64,000 bases of DNA from Pseudomonas bijieensis (GTDB taxonomy: Bacteria; Pseudomonadota; Gammaproteobacteria; Pseudomonadales; Pseudomonadaceae). The stretch is taken from positions 434,001 through 498,000 of the forward strand of contig NZ_CP048810.1 of the NCBI RefSeq assembly GCF_013347965.1, written 5' to 3'. Shown one piece after another: positions 63,500-64,000 of the stretch (the first letter of the stretch is position 1; every line of letters begins with the position of its first letter). The position numbers and the translations under genes are program-made. Under the pieces are notes generated by a model that saw nothing but the letters and a program-made list of their open reading frames with translations, was not told where the DNA came from and ran no database searches.

Positions 63500-63516
63500 G
63501 TACCAAGGTAGTAACT
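63500..63516. promoter_or_regulatory. Shared dyad upstream of PQQ-associated genes (copy 2)
   Basis: GTACCAAGGTAGTAACT carries the dyad TACC-AA-GGTA and matches copy 1 at 13 of 17 positions, including GTAGTAA. It is 79 bp upstream of the ATG at 63421 and 60 bp upstream of the plus-strand small frame at 63576, so it may serve both directions. Confidence 0.5.
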
Positions 63517-63575
63517 CGCCTTGGCGGCCGGGGTTTTAGCATGCAAGGCATCGTCATTGACCAGGAGGGACGACC

Positions 63576-63842
63576 ATGCGGATTCTCAAAGCGCTGCTGC
63601 TGCCGTTTCTGCTGATCCTGAGCCTGGTTGGCGTTGACCGGCTGGCCGGTAAAAAAATCGGGTGCAATGGACATAAAAGCTGCGGCCACCCCGTAACCCC
63701 GGTGGGAGCGAGCCTGCTCGCGATAGCGGCCTCACATCCAACATTATTGTCGACTGACCCACCGCTATCGCGAGCAGGCTCGCTCCCACAAGGGATTTGT
63801 GTCCGGCGCGGATGTGAGTTCATCCCGGCAATGGGCCGCTAA
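63576..63842 (+). CDS. Small membrane-type frame with a REP doublet inside (uncertain)
   Basis: An ATG at 63576 is preceded by AGGAGG at a good distance and starts MRILKALLLPFLLILSLVGVDRLAG, a convincing signal or membrane segment. From about residue 40 the frame runs through a REP doublet (63701-63790), so the rest of the 88 residues (including GASLLAIAA and SRAGSLPQG) is REP-encoded and unlikely to be ancestral. It may be a short gene truncated or extended by REP insertion. I do not recognise a family. Confidence 0.4.
   Translation: MRILKALLLPFLLILSLVGVDRLAGKKIGCNGHKSCGHPVTPVGASLLAIAASHPTLLSTDPPLSRAGSLPQGICVRRGCEFIPAMGR
63701..63790. repeat. REP doublet
   Basis: Full-length inverted copies beginning GTGGGAGCGAGCCTGCTCGC, with CGCGATAGCGG and CCGCTATCGCG inner ends and a loop of about 30 nt. 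It lies within the small open frame described above. Confidence 0.9.
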
Positions 63843-63844
63843 CC

Positions 63845-64000
63845 ATGTCAGCCCTCTGGCGCATCAACCTCTGGGTGTCAGCCTTTTTCGCCCTGGTCAC
63901 CCTGGCCTGTGCCGTCCTGTTGTTGCACCAAGCCACGACCGATGTGAGACGAGAACTGCAATCGGCCGAGTCGGTGGTGCATTACCTGCGCGAAACCGCC
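63845..64000 (+). CDS. N-terminus of a membrane sensor histidine kinase (partial)
   Basis: The frame runs off the right edge after 52 residues: a short cytoplasmic start, one membrane helix (LWVSAFFALVTLACAVLLLHQA) and the start of a periplasmic region (TTDVRRELQSAESVVHYL). This arrangement resembles the N-terminus of LapD/MoxY-type domains of sensor kinases that accompany PQQ alcohol oxidation genes. The kinase core is outside the window, so the call rests on this segment and the neighbourhood. Confidence 0.55.
   Translation, partial: MSALWRINLWVSAFFALVTLACAVLLLHQATTDVRRELQSAESVVHYLRETA

Overview
The window reads as chromosomal DNA of a fluorescent Pseudomonas (P. fluorescens group). The reasons are GC-rich coding sequence, many copies of the Pseudomonas REP family (core GTGGGAGCGAGCCTGCTCGC), and several genes I recognise as Pseudomonas types: galactose dehydrogenase gal, the sfn/msu organosulfur genes, a PsmE-like alginate epimerase, nosRZDFYL and nosP-nahK. 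I see no rRNA, tRNA, CRISPR array or intact mobile element.

Layout. (1) 1-9.8 kb: housekeeping and small genes. These are DUF2269 and DCC proteins, a LysR regulator divergent from an aldo/keto reductase, a DeoR regulator followed by galactose 1-dehydrogenase, tRNA methyltransferase trmK, a CPBP protease and a methyltransferase. (2) 10.1-20.0 kb: an organosulfur (dimethyl sulfone/sulfonate) scavenging island. A DszC/SfnB-type flavin monooxygenase is divergent from msuE-sfnG, a degenerate acyl-CoA-ligase-like gene and a LivGHMK-type ABC importer, closed by sigma-54 activator sfnR. The intergenic region carries a good sigma-54 promoter, a consensus IHF site and inverted repeats at enhancer distance. 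(3) 20.3-26.8 kb: an amide/amine-utilisation-like cluster (NylB-like serine hydrolase, outer-membrane beta-barrel, spermidine/putrescine-type binding protein, TetR regulator, GABA-type permease). (4) 27.0-37.8 kb: a type I secretion system (ATPase, HlyD, TolC) convergent with an 1870-residue RTX protein that combines an AlgE-type mannuronan C5-epimerase module with an O-acetylhydrolase module. A fourfold tandem REP-doublet array lies between them. (5) 38.2-41.5 kb: a CopD-like membrane protein, then a HemN-like protein without iron-sulfur ligands translationally coupled to a true HemN, behind an ANR/DNR-type box. (6) 41.7-46.0 kb: a UvrA paralogue and an unknown Asp-box protein. (7) 46.3-54.1 kb: nosRZDFYL behind a perfect ANR/DNR box. 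(8) 54.3-64 kb: nosP-nahK (NO sensing), an ErdR-like response regulator, and the PQQ/ethanol-oxidation-associated set (CXXXCW protein, ABC permease and ATPase, beta-propeller, ABC binding protein), ending in a truncated sensor kinase.

Two genes (the ABC binding protein of the sulfur operon and the ErdR-like regulator) are each broken by one extra base in a homopolymer (G6 and A8). This may reflect sequencing error or genuine slippage. The points I find most worth a second look are the sigma-54/IHF/enhancer layout of the sulfur island, the cluster-less HemN partner of HemN, the epimerase/esterase with its nearby secretion system, and a shared dyad placed 79-80 bp upstream of two PQQ-associated transcription units.
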